64,000 nt of DNA from Hetaerina americana (taxonomy: Eukaryota; Arthropoda; Insecta; Odonata; Calopterygidae). Below, one piece after another: positions 12,392-23,990 of the stretch. Position 1 is the first letter of the stretch, and each line of letters starts with the position of its first letter. Made by a program: the position numbers and the translations under genes. The notes beneath the pieces are model-generated. The model was not told where the DNA came from. It ran no database searches and was given only the letters and a program-made list of their open reading frames with translations. The stretch lies in NCBI GenBank assembly GCA_022747635.1, contig JAKTNV010000005.1, forward strand, positions 39,645,738 to 39,709,737, given 5' to 3'.

Positions 12392-13464
12392 TTATTCATC
12401 TAAATCTATATTGTCCCCTTCAAAGTAATCCCCATCGACTGCAACACACTTATGCCAGCGCTTGATCCAATCCTCGAAACATTTTTTATATTCGGTTTTC
12501 GGTATGTCCATCAGTGCTTCCTGCGATTTTTCCATTACTTCCTCTCGGCTGCTAAAACGCGTTCCCCGTAATGGTTTTTTAACTCGATTGAACAGAAAGA
12601 AGTCACAGGGAGCCAAATCAGGTGAATTCGGTGGCTGTTGGATGGTATTTGTTGCATTTTTCGTCAAAAAATTACGAATAATGATAGCACTGTGCGACGG
12701 TGCGTTATCATGGTGCAAAATCCACGAGTTTTCTGCCCACATTTCTGGTCTCTTTCGGCGAATTGCTTCACGCAAACGTCTCATAACGCCCAAATAATAC
12801 TCTTTGTTTACTGTCTGGCCTTCTGGCAAAAATTCATGATGCACTACACCGGCGTAATCCATGAAAACCGTCAGCATTGCCTTCTTTTTTGACTGAAAAC
12901 GACGTGGTTTTTTTGGTCTCGGCTCATTTGGTGAACGCCATTCACTTGCCTGATGTCTGGATTGCGTGTCGTACTCATAAACCCACGTCTCGTCTCCAGT
13001 AATGATCCTTTTGATGAATGTGGGATCGGATTCAGCCTCGCAAATCATGTCTTTTGCGACGTCAACACGGTCTCTTTTTTGCATGAAATTGAGGTCTTTT
13101 GGCACCAACTTTGCTGCTACACGACGGAAACCCAAATCATTAACCACAATGTCTTGGGCGGATCCATAGGCAATGTTCAAGTCCTCCGCTATTTCTCTGA
13201 TGGTTAATTTGCGGTTATTGACCAACATTTCTTTTACTTTATCAATTTTTTCACCGACTTTCGATGTCGATGGTCTGCCACTGCGTTCATCATCTTCGAT
13301 TGACTCACGACCACTTCTGAACCGCTCGTGCCACTGGTAAACGACCGTTTTTTTAGAGAATCGTTGCCGAAACACTTTTACAACATTTCCAACGTCCGTG
13401 CGCCACTAAATCCGTTTTTTACGCAAAATTTAATACAAGTTCGTTGTTGCAAATTTAAATCCAT
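12392..13464 (-). pseudogene. mariner transposase, disabled near its N terminus
   Basis: The product would catalyse cut-and-paste transposition of the element at TA sites. The ancestral start is the ATG at 13464-13462, giving about 357 residues, normal for mariner. Codon 29 (13380-13378) is TAA, and the A-run at 13354-13348 (complement) lacks one base, shifting the frame. Downstream, 327 codons stay open from 13375. Counting from there, catalytic aspartates are D128 (GDETW), D223 (HHDNAPSH) and D258 (PCDFF), with 94 and 34 residues between them. VPKDL near 91-95 and NSPDLAP near 250-256 are the family's signature motifs. The N-terminal helix-turn-helix DNA-binding part is what the lesions break. 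Confidence 0.93.
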
Positions 13465-13641
13465 TTCTGCAATTGTAAAAAATCGCCAACACACACAGAG
13501 ATAGATGTACTCTTGGCTACGTAACTTTTGCAAATGTCAAGTTATGACACTAAGATTTAAAGGGAATATCAACAACAGATGTACCAATTTAACAAAAAAA
13601 ACAGAACTCAAATCGGAACGATGGGAGCGCCACACGGTGGT

Positions 13642-13669
13642 TATTCCGGGAACTTTTTGATCAAGGTAG
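13642..13669 (-). repeat. mariner terminal inverted repeat, right
   Basis: Partner of 12339-12366, followed by TA. This end is upstream of the transposase start. Confidence 0.92.
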
Positions 13670-14356
13670 TATATAGTATGCAAGATGAGAATGATTAAAT
13701 ATAAAAAAAGGTCATGCGATTTTCCAGAAAGAGAAAGGCCGGGTTAGCATTAAAATAGGAGTTTAAACAGTTTATGTATCTCGGAAGTGTTTTGGACTAA
13801 CATGATCAAAGTAGTAGGGACGTAAGGAGAAGAATTGCACTAAGGAAAGGGCCTTTCATAAGCAGGAGGGAGTTGATGATAGGGACGTTGAGTAATGCTA
13901 AGAAAAGGCTCGCCAAAACTTTAATATGGAGTATAGTTACACATGGTACAGAAACGTGGTAACTGTAGGAAGTAGAAGAAGTAGGATGATAAGCGTAGAT
14001 TTAAGCCCTGTGAAATGTGGGTGTGGAGAAGAATGGAGGTGAAGTGAACAGAAAGGAAAACAAATGAAGAAGTGCTGGGTGTGGTGACGGAGGAGAGGGG
14101 ATTCTTGGGAGAAATCCTATTGAGGCAGGAAAAATGGATGAAGGGCGTATTGATCGGCGGTGGGATGTTGAAGAATGTAATAGAGGGGAGAATGTTTGGC
14201 AAATGAGGATAGGGCATGAATTGGATAGGGATGTTGGATGGGATGAAGGAAGTACACAGAGATGAAGGACTTGTAGAGTAGGATATTGGGTTATGTTTTG
14301 CTAATATTTATTTTTTAGTTTTGTCCATCAAAAACCTACCTTAACCGGTAGATTAC

Positions 14357-16090
14357 TTCATAATCATAATCCTTGATTTAAAAAAATCAAAGTCGTACAT
14401 CAATGTTCCATCTAGTGTTTTTATTTTATAGTTATGTGTATTAATTTGTAGATTAATATTTTATAATTGCAATTTGACTAGATCTATTCCACGGAATGTT
14501 GGCTGAACTATCAATGAAATGTTTCCTTATTGCAGTATGAATCAAATCCTTTGAAAAGTTCTTTTACCCTTTGACTTGTTTGTTGTCTTAAATAGTGTAC
14601 CTGGACTCGTTGTTTACGTTCCCGGGTCGATCACCTTTAAAGGTCGGCGGTGCAGTCAACCAGATCAATGGGAAAAAATATGCTGGTCACATTTTTACCC
14701 GCGTCTTCACCCCTGAGGGCTTAAACAGGAGAGGCAAAAAAGTATCGTGCCTCGGCAATATACGAAACACGTAAATGTTGCGACGCTTTGAGGTTTGACT
14801 AACCTCGACTACTCCGTACCAGCATTGGGATTTTTCAAGCCTGGGTCGTAAAACCTTTGCCCTATTTTCAAGAGAGACTCGGGTATTTTTTGAGTCGGCA
14901 CCTTGATCCCATAATGCTAAGGGAATTGTTTATTATGATCCATCCCATAGGATTAGGATTACGGTAATCCAGGAGTGCCGTTGCTTCAACCGTAGATGAC
15001 GCTACATCGGAACGAAGCCCGCCTTACGGTCACCAGCAATAAGACTCAAATATGGAATAAAGGGAATTTTTAAGTGTGTTCTCAAACGGATTTCGGACGT
15101 GTACATGCCTACAAAAACGCGGAAATGTTCGATCGAATTAGTCGGGACGCTCAGGCAGCCGGCCAGCGGGAATCGGCGCGATTTCTTTTTTTAATTCCAT
15201 CCACCTGCAGCCTTGATGCGTCTCGTGGACCGGATGGTGCGTGCTTCCATGCGAGTGGGCGGTCACGGCGCTCGCATCCCGAAGAGAGGCGGAAGTGACG
15301 AAGTATGCGACGGTAAAGAAGACGCGATGCCTGCGGAGAAGGTTAGCCTGGTGAACGTGTGGAGGGGGAGGGAGTATGCCAGTACGGGTATCATTGGGCC
15401 TCGGCCATTGCAAGCAGATAGAGTGGAAGTAAGGACAGCGATATATCCAAAGCCGGGAAATGTCAGTACGGCGTCATAACCGGGGTGTGGTGTTTACGTG
15501 TATTGCATATATTTACCGGAATGAATTTTTTGTTGTCCGTACATGACTTATGTTAATATTTTTTCTTTTCATCCCTCTTGCGTCAGCATATAAAAGTACT
15601 CACTTGCATTTGCTAGGTTGTGTGTATGTGTGTGAGGGAGAGAGAGAGAGAAGCGTTGAGTGTCAACTCATGTAAAATATTGTTACAATTTACAGGTACA
15701 ACCCGTAAGAGCTATTATAACGAGGTAAGACGTTACGACGAGGGCGGTCGGAAGGGGAGGCCAATATTTGAGGGGTATGGGGGGACCAGCGCCCCTTGGG
15801 TTGCGTGCTGTATCTCAGAGGCCCCGGTGACGTGGGAAGACAAAGGTGTGCCCGGGTATATGCAAGAGAGGTGGAGAAGGGTGTCGGGGAGAGGAGGTGA
15901 AAGATTTTTTTCTCTACGAAGTGAAAGATTGGACGTGAACATTTTTTTATTGGATCGACGGGTTGGCAAAAGTTCGTGGCCCTACTGTTCATTTCCAAGG
16001 ATGGCAGGCAGGGGCATTTTCAAACTCACCTGGCAGTAGTCACTATTCCTGAGGAACAGGAGTAGCTGTTTCTACGAGGACCTCCAAGCT
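14357..16090. other. No gene recognised; GC-richer 15.13-15.47 kb, purine tract near 15.64 kb
   Basis: Open frames of 74-139 codons overlap on both strands between 15.07 and 16.04 kb without any recognisable motif. A (GT)n/(GA)n tract lies at about 15619-15652. No exon can be supported. Confidence 0.45.
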
Positions 16091-16136
16091 GCTCGCTCTA
16101 ATAAAATGATAAAGTGATCATTTTATTAGAGCGAGC
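16091..16136. repeat. Perfect 20-bp-arm hairpin
   Basis: GCTCGCTCTAATAAAATGAT at 16091-16110 and its exact complement at 16117-16136 surround a 6-base loop, AAAGTG. A perfect 20-bp match with such a short loop is unlikely by chance. No flanking duplication or gene was found. Confidence 0.9.
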
Positions 16137-19100
16137 TGTTTGTCACCGTGATACCGAATTGACAGCTCCTTCCGAGCGAATCACTCAGATTCACCCTTAT
16201 CGGCTGCAGCCCTGGGTTTAACAACAACATCATCGCCCTGCTTTAAATTCTATCTTTTCTCAGGAAAATATGTTACGACGGCGTCGGACAGGAACGGTTT
16301 CTGCCATTCAATTAGAAATCTGAGAGAGCAATAGTGCCAGCACATAATGCTAGAAATCCATCTGCATGTGTCGGTGAAACCTGTTTACATTTAAATTAGA
16401 ATTTCATTGGAGTTCGATTGACAGATGTTATGATATCCGTACTTGGTATTTTTATGTCATTCTGAGCCGGTACACATTGGTGCCATTTCTGCACTAGCTA
16501 AATCACTTAGCAGGTAAGTGTTTAGTTATACTTTATGACAAAGCTTGCATTTTAATCTTGTATCTTACTTTTTCCGATTTATAAAATGATCGAGTTCGAA
16601 AATAATTAGTGCGAGTCGTTACAAAAGAACGCCATAAAATATACCTATGTATCTACATTCAAACTTATTTAAGCAGATCATGATTATAACAGGATCTCGC
16701 CTATTACAAGCATACCGAGAGGAATCGGTAAGGGAAAATGCCTTTAATGAATTATTTAATGCATTTAATTAATTATTATATCGCGGTTAAAATAGGCAAG
16801 TAAAAATCTTCCTCTGAGCGGAATTCGAAAAGATACGTCTGTTTCACAATATTTTTATCCAAATATCTTACCATTATAGCGCCAGGAAATAAGATCCTTG
16901 CTCATCCGAATTCGCGATATGAAACGACGGCGTAATAACCGGTGCGGTGTATGTATGCAATCCATATATTTACTGATTAAATTGCTCACTGCCTATTCAC
17001 AGCGAATACTAATAATTGTTATTTTTATCACCTCTTCTTAAGTATATATTAATTAACGTGTGTACGTATGTGAGTGAATATTGCTACAAGCGCATGTATA
17101 ACGAGTAACGAATATCACGTATTATAACATTCTGTCCCCTGCATCACATTACAACCGTGTTTGTTTGCAACTACATACATATATTTACTGAGACTGGGGA
17201 AAAGTCGCAGCTCCCCTGAATTGTCACTGGACGATCTACCACTGGTGAAGAGATATTTACTGGGCTCGTAAGATCTTATTCCTGTAGATTATCTTCCAAC
17301 GTTGATCTGCTCTGAAAGATGGTTCTCCATATGCTATGCATCAAGTTTTCTTGTCATTTTGTCTCTCACTAATTCTCCCATGCTACAAATTTCCCGGGAT
17401 CCATAACATTTAGCAGGTGACACCCACCCAATTTAGCCTCCGTATACAAGCCTTGTATATGAAAGGCAGTCAAATGAAAACCTAACGGACGAACACATTA
17501 TACCAGTCCGCGCACCAATAAGAACATAACCCAACAACTAAGTGCGCCTATTAGTCGTCACTATGCATCTCCCCTACCACAGCGATGGTAATATCGATAC
17601 GTGACAACAGTGCTGCCATTGCTAGCGCGGATTCTGTGAGATATTGCGGGTGTTCGGTTTTCATTTGACAACCCCTTATAAAAGAAAAAAAAATTTAAAG
17701 TTGGAAACATCATGTAAATTAAATTGTTCACTTTCCTAACCCCTCCTAATTTGGACGTACAGGTAATGTACGTGTAATATCTGGGCAGACCCTGAATGAA
17801 ATTAAAGAGGAGAGATCACAATACAAGCATCTTAACCTCCGATTATGCGACCCAACAGAGGAGTAGGAGAATGTCGCTTATAAATGGACCAAACTGTAAA
17901 ATATTCCTCATGCATCCATTTAAAAATTTACCATCACATCCAAAAGGTGGACCATACATCTTACAGCTTGTAAGGTATTGAGTGAAGACACTGATTTTTC
18001 TGACAGAGCGGCAAATTCCATAGATCTCTTTCTCTTTTGGTTTCCCAATTTTGACCTTGGACTAACAAAATCCTATTAATAAGATCGTCGTAAATTTGGA
18101 GACGAGGCTCATCTCCTTATCTCTTTCATTGAAGGAGCTCCATGACATCTCATAAACATTGTTTACACTGCTTTCATCCACTCACAATTTATCATCACCC
18201 TACACTCGAGACGAAATCATGGATCACTATGCATACCAATAACGCGATTTTCATCTGCCAAAGTTTCTGATCAAAGGTACTGCGACCCGGCTCCGATGAT
18301 TCGTGGTAGCACCAGAGATGAGCTTTTATTGTTTTTCGTACAGCGAGATATGAAGAACGGTATTAGGGTTTTCAATACCTATCGGTTTACGAGAGCTTGC
18401 GTGCACCCGTTCAGTAAATCCAAGATATCGCCCCAGATCTGCTAAAAAATGGCCATTAAAAGTACGCGAGGAGGAAACAGGAGCCAGCTCTTCGTCCGTC
18501 GAATGGACGGGAGACTGAGAGGGGACGTCGGATATACTCTCGCGATAACTTTAACGGGAAGCGAAAGCAACAGAGGCTGACACTATGATTCCACGCTGGT
18601 GTCAAGGGGCGAAGGAAAATTTTCCGAGTGCTCCAGTGCTCAGTCACCTGCCTTCACTTGCCCTACCCTTGTATATAATGGAAAATTAGATCCTCCGCAT
18701 TACCCGCAGCCGCCGGGTCTGCGCCGTCTTCACGTGCTGGGCGAGGCGAGCCGGCAGCGCTCTGAAGAACTCTGTATTTCCCACCCCTGCTCTAAATGAT
18801 CAGCGTACAAGGTCTGGTTCTTCTTAGAATCCTCCCATATTCTCCATCATCTTGATTGCTTTACGGATACACTCGGTCCTACTTCGTGATATACTCAGTT
18901 CGCTCAAATCCAGAGTGGTGCCATCAATCTGCACGACGCTGCCATCGTAAAGAAGCGGAGAAAATTATAGGAATGCATTTACATTCCGGAAATTAGTTTT
19001 TTCCTGCATTTTATTAAAACGGAGTTGTGAAATGGCACCAAACAAATGTTTACACGGTGAACTGCTTTCGAGATAGTGGCCCAAAAACGGTCGCTAATCC

Positions 19101-19678
19101 CAAAGTATTTCCTTTTGTTTCCACCACAACGACGCACTCGATAATTTATTATTTGATTTTCATCCCTGCCCATTTCCGCAAATGTTATGCCCTCCCTTGT
19201 TTCACGTAGTTTCATTTTATTTCGTCCCTCAGATTTTGTATTCGCCGTAACAGACAAGTAAATTTTCTCATCCTTCTCGCCGACCCATTCATTCCATTTC
19301 ATTCCTATTCGTCATGTGCCATTCCCCCCATCACAAATGTTCATTTAGGTACGTTTTATGTCGCGGTACGCGGAGGATCTCGAGTCTAATGTTGTGGTGG
19401 TAAAATTAAGTGTTAAGTCCGTGGGGCGCTTTATGCACTCTTAATGACACCGGAACGTATTAGGATTGTGCACCTTAACCACTCAAATTAAGCGGCGTAG
19501 ACGAGCATCATACCCGTATTTTTTGCCCAGTTGAAACACTAACTGCAATTGCACCTACCCTAAGGAATTGGTATTCTTAATAAGTCAGATATTTCTCATT
19601 ATAATTAATCGAACTCACTCTTTATTTTATGATGCAGATAGGCGTGCATGCGTAAGTATGAATTTGAAACATAGGCAT
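16137..19678. other. No gene recognised
   Basis: AT-rich with short frames only. The patch at 18.45-18.80 kb is slightly GC-richer and open on both strands, without a recognisable product. Confidence 0.5.
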
Positions 19679-19710
19679 ATATGTGTGTATATGTATATAT
19701 ATACACACAC

Positions 19711-19814
19711 CGACCTTCGGATTGATTACTGTGTTTATGGTGTATTTATAGAAATATACATATATATATATATATACCATATATATATAAATACATATAT
19801 ATATATATACACCA

Positions 19815-19893
<79 letters not shown>

Positions 19894-19945
19894 ACCATAT
19901 ATATATAAATACACCATAAACACAGTAATCAACCCGAAGGTCGGT
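19711..19945. repeat. 41-bp inverted repeat around a (TA)n core
   Basis: The arms 19711-19751 and 19905-19945 match in inverted orientation at about 40 of 41 bases (ends CCGACCTTCGG). Between them are about 150 bases of TA repeats punctuated by CACCATA. The right arm is the 3' tail of the adjoining minus-strand SINE-A, so the structure looks like two SINE-A tails facing each other across one microsatellite. Confidence 0.85.
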
Positions 19946-20196
19946 TTAGTAGGTGATGGTAGAGAGATCATCCAGTACTAAGCCCTATACGGCGTATGAA
20001 AATTCACACATCAGGGTAGGGGGGCCAGTTCCTTTCACGGTGCCGGTTATGGTTTCCCAGGAAGACCTGGTACCCGAAAAATCACTTTAGCTTGGGCGAG
20101 CTGCAGGTGTCCAGAGGGCCTTGCCCGGGAATCGAACCCAGGACCCTCCGGTCAGCAGTCCAACGCTTTACCCACTGGACTACTGCGACCCACATA
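19930..20196 (-). mobile_element. SINE-A, best-preserved copy
   Basis: The minus strand starts with a tRNA-like head: A-box AGTCCAGTGGGTAAAGC, B-box GGGTTCGATTCCCGG and a near-perfect T-arm. A central block shared with 1.8, 25.2 and 34.3 kb follows (plus-strand form CCAGTTCCTTTCACGGTGCC, then TTTCCCAGGAAG), then a tail leading into TA repeats. Length is about 265 bp. It is presumably transcribed by RNA polymerase III from the internal boxes and mobilised by a LINE partner. Confidence 0.8.
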
Positions 20197-20230
20197 TATA
20201 TGTAATGCATATGAATATATATATATAATG

Positions 20231-20262
<32 letters not shown>

Positions 20263-20268
20263 TAAATA
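20190..20268. repeat. (TA)n microsatellite
   Basis: Nearly pure TA and TATG repeats between SINE-A and the LINE 3' fragment. Confidence 0.9.
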
Positions 20269-20590
20269 AACAAATGAGAAAGTGCTAGGTATGGTGAGCG
20301 AGGAGGGGGGATTGCTGGGAGAAATCATTGAGAGGCAGAAAAATGGAAGGAGGGCGTATTGATCGGCAGTGGAATGTTGAAGACTAATAGAGGAGAGAAT
20401 GATAGGCAAACGAGGAAAAGGCAGGAATAGGATAGCAATGTTGGACTAGATAAAGGGAGGAAGGAAGTACACAGAGGTGAAGAGGGACTTGTTTTAGAGT
20501 AGTATGTTGGATTTTGTTTTGTTTGGAGAAACCAAATACTAATTTGGTAGTTGTGTAGATTCAAAATCTACCTTAACCGGTAGATTACCT
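20269..20590 (+). mobile_element. LINE 3' fragment
   Basis: Aligns with the last part of the 30.27-31.36 kb copy from the AACAAATGAG stretch to the 3' palindrome CTACCTTAACCGGTAG at about 20569-20584. It begins abruptly at the TA microsatellite, which fits 5' truncation. The reading frame is broken. Confidence 0.8.
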
Positions 20591-20648
20591 AATAAATAGA
20601 TAAAATATATATGTATGTATGTAAACGTATGAGTGAATATTTATATAT

Positions 20649-20713
20649 AAAATGGTAGTGTCCTAACACCCCCTGCCACATACCCTTGCGGTGGCTTGTC
20701 GGGAACTGTATAG
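20649..20713 (-). repeat. Family C repeat, copy 2
   Basis: ACACCCCCTGCCACATACCC followed by TTGCGGTGGCTTG is the complement of the family core. Confidence 0.7.
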
Positions 20714-22540
20714 GTATAACTGAATTAATCGACCAAAAGAATCTCAACTCCCTGGAATGGTATGTCATCCCATTCGCGCCGGTTCAGCTTTTTGTGGAGT
20801 TGAGGATTTCCAAATTCTGCAAAAACATACCACAACGAGGTGAAATGATGGAAGTTCGTCCAGGCAATCGTTCCGTTTATTCGCGAGGGCAAAAAAAATG
20901 GGTACACTGGTCGCAAGACCGCTGGCGAAACTGCTAAGTGAAGGATTCATTTGGAGAGGGGGGAGGGTGCGAGATGCGCACTCACTGAGCAGCACCAAAA
21001 AAAAAGGCGATGATTGTTTTACTTCTTCCAAACGCGTTGTTCGCGGTCGAATAATCACCGCCACGCACCATCAACCTATTAATGACGAGCCATAACTCCG
21101 TTTTGAGGCGTGGCGAAGTGCCAGGAAACTTAAAAACTCTCTCTTTCCTCAGAACCTTGTAGCGCTCGCGATAACTTTGCTCCCTCCCTCCTCGGTACTT
21201 GAAGGGCAAGGATGAGCATGGCTTAGCATTGAAAGACCGCCGGTCTTCAAGAGAGAAAAATAAATAAGCTGCAAGGCATCGCCACTTAATCTGGATACTC
21301 TTCTCATCATCGGGAGACGTTCACCCAAACATCAAGGGTGATCTCTAGGCTCTTCCCAGCTATCGCATGAATAGGATTCCACATTAAAAATCTTAGGGCC
21401 TTCAAAAATTTCTCTCTTTCTCTCTCTTTCGCCTTTTCTTTCCCCTTTTTTACTGCCTTCGTCCTTTAAACGAGCTCGCAGAAAAGTCAAGAAAATAGCT
21501 TGTGGGAGCAGAGACCGTTTGTATGCCGTGGAAGGATTTTATATTGGCGACGAAATTCTGCCCCTCGAAGCGTTTGCTATAAAACAGAGTGAACAATAAA
21601 ACCCAACCACTTATAAGCACAAGTTGAATAAAAGCCATAGGTTGACGTCTGTTGCTGATCTGCTGTTCTATGGATGATGTACTTGTAAATACTTCGAGCA
21701 GATGCCTTTGGTCTTAGTACAGAATCATTTCAGAAACTAGGATTAGTAGGATTTCGTTCTCGACTAGAGCCTTTCACATAAATTTTCGATACATGAATGC
21801 ATTTGGAATGAAACGGTGGTTTCATTGCCAAATATTACACCTCACGACTTAGGAGAAAGTCAAGCTGACAAGTCATGCCTATGACACAATTAATCGTGGC
21901 ATGACTATACGTATACCGAACGCAAATATTAGAGAAAATGGCATTGAGAAAAAAAATTATTAATATTAAGTAATTAACTTGGGAGAAACGGAGCTGATCT
22001 GCAACATTTAGGGAGAGAATATGCATATTAATGAACGGATAAAGTATGGACCCTGGAACATTTACGAAATACCAGGTTATCTAAAAATTTCACAGGTCTA
22101 CATTTGCAAAATGAATTAGGTATATTTGTCGCATTCTACCCATCTATTCTGAAAAAACTCCGTTGAAACTTCGCTTTTTCCTTGCAAACAGATCCTGCGT
22201 TTACCCCTATGATTTTACAATACTGATTTAAGAATCCGCATAGACAATAACTTTATTTATAAGTGTGCTCATATTATTTGTTCCATTAAACAGTAACAAA
22301 TATTGAAATTGTAAATTTCCACGCTCAAAGTTCAAACATCCACAATAAAAATATACGAATTGAAGCGAGATCAAGGAAAACAAATTGCTTTCCTCACGTG
22401 ACGTTACCCTCTTAACTTTGCACTGAAAGGAATGGATGGAGAAAGGTCACCATCCCCCTACTGCCATCGAGTACTTCTCCATCTTGTCTCTTCCGGAAAA
22501 AAATACGAAATAAATAATTCGGGGCACCTTGAGGGTGTCG
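20714..22540. other. No gene recognised
   Basis: Short frames on both strands near 20.7-21.2 kb, no motif; the remainder is AT-rich and featureless. Confidence 0.5.
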
Positions 22541-23280
22541 CGGCACCCTTTTTTAAGCAGCAGCTGGGAGTTAGTTCCTCCCAGGATTGAACCTCCTCCG
22601 TCACCCCCAGAGCATCGGGGCCCAAGCCCCCTCCACCCTTCCGGATGTGGAGGGGGCTTGGCAAGACATTTGTGGGCGTTAGAGATCGGGAGGAGTCGGG
22701 GAAGTGGGAGACGGTTTGAGTTTGGACGGGCGAAGGGTAAGCTATGAAGGGGGGGGGTGAGATGGGGCGGAAACGGAGATTGGAGGAGGGAGGGAGAGAG
22801 AGATGGTTCGGTAGTTTTTAAATTTAGACGCCGCGGGCTCCAGACACGGTTGAATGTGGTGGTCAAACGCCTCGCTCGCTCTCTCTACCCTTACCCATCC
22901 TCCACTAGCGAGGGCTCCATTTTTTATTCTTTCGGTGGGGAGTGAGAGGGAGAGAAAGAGAGAGCCCAGTGTGCAAAGGAGATGAGGGGGACATTTTTTT
23001 CGATTCCCGAAGAAGCAGGAATAGAATCGTGGAGGAGAAGTTTATTTTTACGCTTTCGGTCCAAAAACACTCCTCCTCCCCCCAACGCCGCCACCCTGTT
23101 AAGGAGACGGCGGAGAATGGCGAATCGAGAAAAGGTAGCATGTTATGTCGTGACTTCGTTAATCTCCAGTGCTCGCAAGGCGAGGCGAATATCAGTGGAG
23201 GCGAACGAGGGCGATTATAGGCTTCTCATAGGTTGGATCGGGCCCACCGTACCTTGTAAGTAGCGCGAGAGGGAAGAAAG
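22541..23280. other. GC- and purine-rich stretch with a GC hairpin
   Basis: Locally GC-rich on both strands, with overlapping open frames of 62-139 codons that encode no recognisable motif. A perfect 15-bp-arm hairpin lies at 22622-22661. It could be a regulatory stretch or an untranslated exon, but nothing in the sequence decides this. Confidence 0.35.
22622..22661. repeat. Perfect 15-bp GC-rich hairpin
   Basis: CCAAGCCCCCTCCAC at 22622-22636 and its exact complement at 22647-22661 flank a 10-base loop. There is no T-run after it on the plus strand, and a terminator function is not expected in a eukaryote. Confidence 0.85.
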
Positions 23281-23402
23281 TTGCTAATACCCGCGCACTG
23301 ATTGCTATACTCTAAGCACCAGGGGATGGAAACAATGGCATAGAGGGGTAACGTCCGAGACACAGCACGACGGGGATAGACAGCGGTTCAGTCAAGGCAT
23401 TT

Positions 23403-23990
23403 TACCTAATAAGGTAGGTTTTTGGACTGTCCCTAACACCTATTATCTCCTCCCTATCGCGAGAACTTCTTGTTTAGCCTACATAGTTTTCTTCTTCATT
23501 TCCTCGCAACTTCTACCTGCCCTCGTACCGTGTAAAAAACCTTACCTCTTTTTTCCTCTACCTCGCTCACCCTAATTCTCCCTTCTATCACCGTCCTAAA
23601 CATCCAACTACTTTCCAATATTTCCTCCACCCACTCAATTTCTCTTCCTTTCTCGGATTCCGCCAGTAATTTCCTCTCTTCGCCCAACCTATATAAAACT
23701 TCAGGCTTTGTCTTTCTCCCTGTCCAACTTATTTTCTCCATTCTGCGTGACACCCACATCTATATAGACTTATACATCTACGACCTATATAAATCTACGC
23801 TCATGCCTTGGGCACACAAACCTGTTTTCATATCCATTCGCTCCATATTAAATTTTCCGCATTATTTTATTCGCGTATTTACTCAGTGTACTGTCATAAA
23901 TTCTCTTCTTCTTATACTACTGTTTCTTTTACATACGCAATTCTTCTCCTAATGCACACACTACGATGACCCTTTTCCTCAAAATTACCA
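23403..23990 (-). mobile_element. LINE relic, divergent
   Basis: The minus strand shows an 87-codon frame (23759-23496) with MWVSRRMEKISW, GEERKLL and TVIEGRI, matching the C-terminal part of the LINE at 30.9-31.26 kb. The 3' end near 23403-23425 retains the TACC and GGTAGG halves of the family palindrome. Scattered similarity continues to about 23.99 kb (the AGGAGAAGAATTGCG region). An old, many-times mutated copy of a related element. Confidence 0.7.

Larger units (their letters stand above)
12339..13669 (-). mobile_element. mariner (Tc1/mariner, DD34D) element, near full length
   Basis: A 1331-bp element is bounded by inverted repeats of about 28 bp: 12339 starts CTACCTTGATAAAAAATTTC, and the complement of 13669 starts CTACCTTGATCAAAAAGTTC. 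A TA dinucleotide flanks each side (12337-12338 and 13670-13671), the expected target-site duplication. It carries one transposase gene on the minus strand. The insertion lies inside a LINE copy and so postdates it. Size, ends, target site and protein all agree with a mariner; the subfamily is not assigned. Confidence 0.96.
12263..14356 (+). mobile_element. 5'-truncated LINE, split by a mariner
   Basis: The flanks 12263-12336 and 13672-14356 align in order with the longer LINE copy at 30.27-31.36 kb. The left part corresponds to the region just after its FADD box. The right part covers the thumb and C-terminal region and ends in the family's 3' palindrome CTACCTTAACCGGTAG. The coding frame is broken by many stops and indels (for example, a TAA where copy 3 has a tryptophan codon near 13960). 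The mariner interrupts it shortly after GAAATTCAG. Without the mariner the copy is about 760 bp. No target-site duplication was clear. Confidence 0.85.

Noticed and set aside
12392..13464. An active mariner transposase
   Set aside because: Nonsense codon 29 and a one-base loss in the A-run break the N-terminal DNA-binding region.
19568..19981. 137-codon frame rich in Ile-Tyr repeats, with similar frames at 29.1, 30.1, 31.4 and 47.6 kb
   Set aside because: These are translations of TA microsatellites, which lack stop codons in some frames.
20120..20196. A functional tRNA gene on the minus strand
   Set aside because: A- and B-boxes and a T-arm are present, but the rest of the cloverleaf is imperfect and a SINE-A body follows directly. 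The same holds for 3.27, 29.3, 43.6 and 47.5 kb.
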